From JANQPX01 sp039197065 (GTDB lineage: Bacteria > Pseudomonadota > Alphaproteobacteria > Geminicoccales > Geminicoccaceae), in the NCBI GenBank assembly GCA_039197065.1, contig JBCCUL010000019.1:1-64000 (forward strand): a stretch of 64,000 nucleotides of DNA, read 5' to 3'. The position numbers and the translations under genes are program-made. Positions 61,550 to 64,000 of this stretch are shown here, piece after piece. The first letter of the stretch is position 1, and every line of letters begins with the position of its first letter. A model generated the notes under the pieces. It was given only the letters and a program-made list of their open reading frames with translations, was not told the DNA's origin and did no database searches.

Positions 61550-62761
61550 CTATTGGATGAGGTTGGTTTCCCAGTTGCCGTCATCGCCGATGGTGTTGAC
61601 GGAGTAGATGCCGCCGACGTCGCCGGCTTCGTCGAAGTCGACATTGCCGGAGGCGCCTTCGTAGTTGATGTCCTCGCCGGCAGCGATGGCGGCCTTGGCC
61701 TTTTCCCATTCGCCGGGGCGGATTACGGTGCCGGGCGCGCTCGCGACCTCGCGAAGGGCGGCACCGATGGCGCCGCGGTCGGCGGAGCCGGCCTTCTCGA
61801 TGGCGAGCGCCATCAGGAAGGACGCGTCATAGCCATGGGCGGCGTAAGGGGCGACCGGGTCGTTGCCGGTGGCTTCGAACGCCTCGGCGAAGGCCTTGTA
61901 GCTGTCGTCGTTGTAGTCCGACGCTGACTGGGTGATGAAGATGTTGTCACGCAGCGCGTCGGCGCCGATCTGCTCGATCACAGAGGCGTCGAACATGCCG
62001 TCAGCCGCCATGAACTTGTCGAACAGGCCGTTCTCCAGCGAATTGCGGATGATGGTGATGCCGCTGCCGCCATAGTACGCGAAGATCGCGAGGCCCTGGG
62101 CGTCGTTGCCGGAGAGCGTCGAGAGCTCGGAGCGGTAGGACGCCTTGTTGGGCTCATGAGCCTGGTTCGCGGTGATCTCGCCGCCGAGGTCCTGGAAAGC
62201 CTGCTCGAAGACGGTGGCGATGCCGGCATTGTAGTCGTCGTTGGAGTAGGTCATCGCGAGCTTGGTGTAGCCCTGATCGATGGCGAGCTGGGCGATGGCG
62301 AGGCCCTGATAGGCGTCGGACGGCGCTACGCGGAAGACGAGGTCGTTGTCTTCGAGCTCGGTGATCGAAGGCGCGGTGGCGCTGTCCGAGAGGGAGACGA
62401 CGCCTGCCGGGATGGTGACGGACTGGACCATGCCGTTGGTGGCGCCGGAGCAGCTCGCACCGACGATCGCGACCACCTGCTCGACATTCACGACCTTGCC
62501 GCCGGCATCGACGCCGGCCTTCGGATCGCACTGGCTGTCGGCAAGGACCAGGTTGTAGTTCTGGCCATCGAGAAGCCCGCCCTGGGCGTTGACATGCTCG
62601 GCGGCGAGATTGCGGCCGGCGACGATCGGGGCGACCAGCTCGGCGATCGGGCCGGTGACGCCGGCGACGGAGCCGACATTGACGTCATCGGCTTTTGCAG
62701 CGCCCGCCATCAGGGCGAGGGCCGATGCGGCCATGGTGAGACGTTTCACTGTGGGTGTCAT
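61550..62761 (-). CDS. Branched-chain amino acid-type ABC substrate-binding protein
   Basis: A periplasmic binding protein of 403 residues of the LivJ/family 4 type. The Sec signal peptide (LTMAASALALMAGAAKAD) is clear. The mature start VNVGSVAGVTGPIAELVAP and AIVGASCSGATNGM are the family blocks that line the amino-acid pocket. AGGAGG lies before ATG 62,761. It is the last gene of a minus-strand operon whose permease genes lie upstream. Ligands of this family extend to urea, amides and aromatic acids, so amino acids are not certain. Confidence 0.9.
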   Translation of the reverse strand: MTPTVKRLTMAASALALMAGAAKADDVNVGSVAGVTGPIAELVAPIVAGRNLAAEHVNAQGGLLDGQNYNLVLADSQCDPKAGVDAGGKVVNVEQVVAIVGASCSGATNGMVQSVTIPAGVVSLSDSATAPSITELEDNDLVFRVAPSDAYQGLAIAQLAIDQGYTKLAMTYSNDDYNAGIATVFEQAFQDLGGEITANQAHEPNKASYRSELSTLSGNDAQGLAIFAYYGGSGITIIRNSLENGLFDKFMAADGMFDASVIEQIGADALRDNIFITQSASDYNDDSYKAFAEAFEATGNDPVAPYAAHGYDASFLMALAIEKAGSADRGAIGAALREVASAPGTVIRPGEWEKAKAAIAAGEDINYEGASGNVDFDEAGDVGGIYSVNTIGDDGNWETNLIQ

Positions 62762-62793
62762 GGATGCCTCCTTTGCCTCTTCTGTTGTCATCT

Positions 62794-63756
62794 TTATGAA
62801 CGAGCCTGTCGCTCGGAACTTGTGGCAGCCTCCCGCTTTTCCGGAAGAATGCCATTGGGAAAACGCTGTAGCACGATCTGCAGCAGAAGTCCGATCAGAA
62901 ATACGCGGACATAGGCGGTGCGGATCGCGAATTCGTCGGGGAGACGGCTGGTCAGAAGCTCGGTCGCGGACCAGATGGTCCAGATCAGGATCGCGCCGAG
63001 GATGGCGCCCTTGTTGTTGGCGCTGCCACCGACGATCAGCATCACCCAGATGAGGAAGGTGGCGATCAGCGGATCAGCGGCGTTGGGGTCGATGAATTTC
63101 AGATAATGCGCCATCAGCGCACCGCCGAGGCCCATGAAGGTCGCGCCGAGCACGAAGGCCTCGACGCGCAGGCGATCGACGTCCTTGCCCGCCGCACGGG
63201 TCGCCGCTTCATTCTCGCGACTGGCGGCCATCACGCGGCCCCAGGGCGCCTTTCGAGCCCGCTCCAGGAGGATATAGAGGCCGAAGACGATCAGGAGCAC
63301 GAGCGCCATGAAGGCGATGTGATTCCAGGGCTCCGGCAGGCTCTCGAAGGGCTTCGGGACGAGGGAGACGCCGCGCGGGCCGTTGGTCGCCCAGGTCTCG
63401 TTTTTCAGGATCAGGCGGAAGATTTCCGCGATTCCGAGCGTGGCGATGGCGAGATAGTCGCTCCTCAGCCGGATACAGATCTTGGCGACGCCATAGGCGA
63501 CGATGCCGGATGTGATCATCGCTGCGATCAATCCGACGACCACCGGCAGATCCAGACCGCCCAAATGACGCTCGGAATAGGCCGTGGTCAGCATGGCGCT
63601 GGTGTAGGCGCCGATCGCAAAGAAGCCGGCGATGCCCGCATTGAACATGCCGGTAAAGCCCCACTGCACATTGAGGCCGAGCGCCATCACCGCATAGATT
63701 CCGCCAAAGGTCAGCAGCGAGATCACATAAAGGCTGATGCCATACATCTGCTCCAT
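62794..63756 (-). CDS. livM: Branched-chain amino acid-type ABC permease LivM
   Basis: A permease of about 320 residues of the LivM type. GLNVQWGFTGMFNAGIAGFFAIGAY is the family signature near the N-terminus, and GRVMAASRENEAATRAAGKD is the cytoplasmic coupling region. I start at ATG 63,756, just before the first helix; an upstream in-frame ATG would add a polar, unlikely N-terminus. It is followed after 32 bases by the binding-protein gene. Confidence 0.88.
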   Translation of the reverse strand: MEQMYGISLYVISLLTFGGIYAVMALGLNVQWGFTGMFNAGIAGFFAIGAYTSAMLTTAYSERHLGGLDLPVVVGLIAAMITSGIVAYGVAKICIRLRSDYLAIATLGIAEIFRLILKNETWATNGPRGVSLVPKPFESLPEPWNHIAFMALVLLIVFGLYILLERARKAPWGRVMAASRENEAATRAAGKDVDRLRVEAFVLGATFMGLGGALMAHYLKFIDPNAADPLIATFLIWVMLIVGGSANNKGAILGAILIWTIWSATELLTSRLPDEFAIRTAYVRVFLIGLLLQIVLQRFPNGILPEKREAATSSERQARS

Positions 63757-63916
63757 CAGGGGAATGTCCCCCTCATTGACTTTGGACCGTAGGCGCCTGG
63801 CACGAGGGTTTGCGCCCAAGTTTGACAAGTCATGGTTGTTTCAATGTCCAAGGAAGGAGGCGCAAACCGTCGGGCCTGGCAAGGGCGCTCCAGGAGTCGA
63901 TGGTGTGGCCAAGCCA

Positions 63917-64000
63917 CTAGAATACCCTTCCGCGCAGGAGGCCTGAGGGGCGCCAGATGAGCATGATCACCATGATGGCGAAGGCGACGCCTGCTTTGTA
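63917..64000 (-). CDS. livH: Branched-chain amino acid-type ABC permease LivH, C-terminal end
   Basis: Only the last 27 codons are inside the window. They read YKAGVAFAIMVIMLIWRPSG then LLRGRVF and stop, the typical C-terminus of LivH. The gene runs off the right edge and is the upstream partner of livM. The gap to livM is about 160 bases, longer than usual within such an operon. Confidence 0.8.
   Translation of the reverse strand, partial: YKAGVAFAIMVIMLIWRPSGLLRGRVF

Noticed and set aside
63757..63916. Possible extra gene between livH and livM
   Set aside because: Frames in this gap are short, without ribosome sites, and run into flanking genes; treated as an intercistronic spacer.
1..64000. 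CRISPR arrays, tRNA, rRNA or riboswitches
   Set aside because: No regularly spaced repeats, cloverleaf-like segments or recognisable riboswitch cores were found by eye; a covariance-model scan would be needed to exclude them fully.

Overview
The window looks like chromosome from a GC-rich alphaproteobacterium, most likely a member of the Hyphomicrobiales (Rhizobiales). This is an inference from codon use, the density of ABC importers and oxidative catabolic operons, and the family mix (EboA, DUF1688, CreA, non-pyrrolysine MttB-like, dimethylglycine-dehydrogenase-like, LamB/YcsF). No rRNA, tRNA, CRISPR array, prophage or intact insertion sequence was seen. Most genes are GC-rich; the gene at 59,968-61,410 is strikingly AT-rich and stands out as foreign.

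Layout. 1-8,710: an MFS transporter, an EboA/TatD/YtoQ set, a VOC protein, an alkyltransferase (Ogt), a fumarylacetoacetate-hydrolase-family enzyme, an orphan DUF1688 protein, pyrophosphatase and carbonic anhydrase. 8,973-16,434: an ABC exporter, a large TPR-CHAT protein, GabD and CreA. 16,759-21,875: a complete dipeptide-type ABC importer with a fused double ATPase. 22,192-26,407 (minus strand): LamB/YcsF, a biotin carrier, a biotin carboxylase and two carboxyltransferase-like subunits. Divergent from it, 26,675-34,967 encodes a polyamine-type importer with two ATPases, two SDR dehydrogenases and an amidase-signature enzyme. Together these could import and degrade an amide, lactam or urea-like compound.

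35,035-37,450: a membrane protein, a candidate 26-codon peptide transcript with a perfect Shine-Dalgarno and its own terminator, and a decayed CobW-family GTPase. 37,494-43,885: a carbohydrate-type importer lacking an ATPase, divergent from an HpcH-type aldolase, a glycosidase-like TIM-barrel protein and a D-2-hydroxyacid dehydrogenase. 43,918-49,793 (minus): an operon resembling methylated-amine or betaine catabolism (dimethylglycine-dehydrogenase-like flavoprotein, MttB-like methyltransferase, GNAT, second FAD oxidoreductase).

50,219-58,913: a lone P-loop ATPase, a GST, an RraA-family protein, the ybbP-ybbA/tesA divergent pair and a PhoD-type phosphatase. 59,305-61,410: a small variable island with a broken Uma2-type nuclease gene and an unrecognised two-TM protein. 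61,550-64,000 (minus): a branched-chain amino acid importer cut by the window edge. All functions are assigned from sequence recognition by eye; no database search was run.
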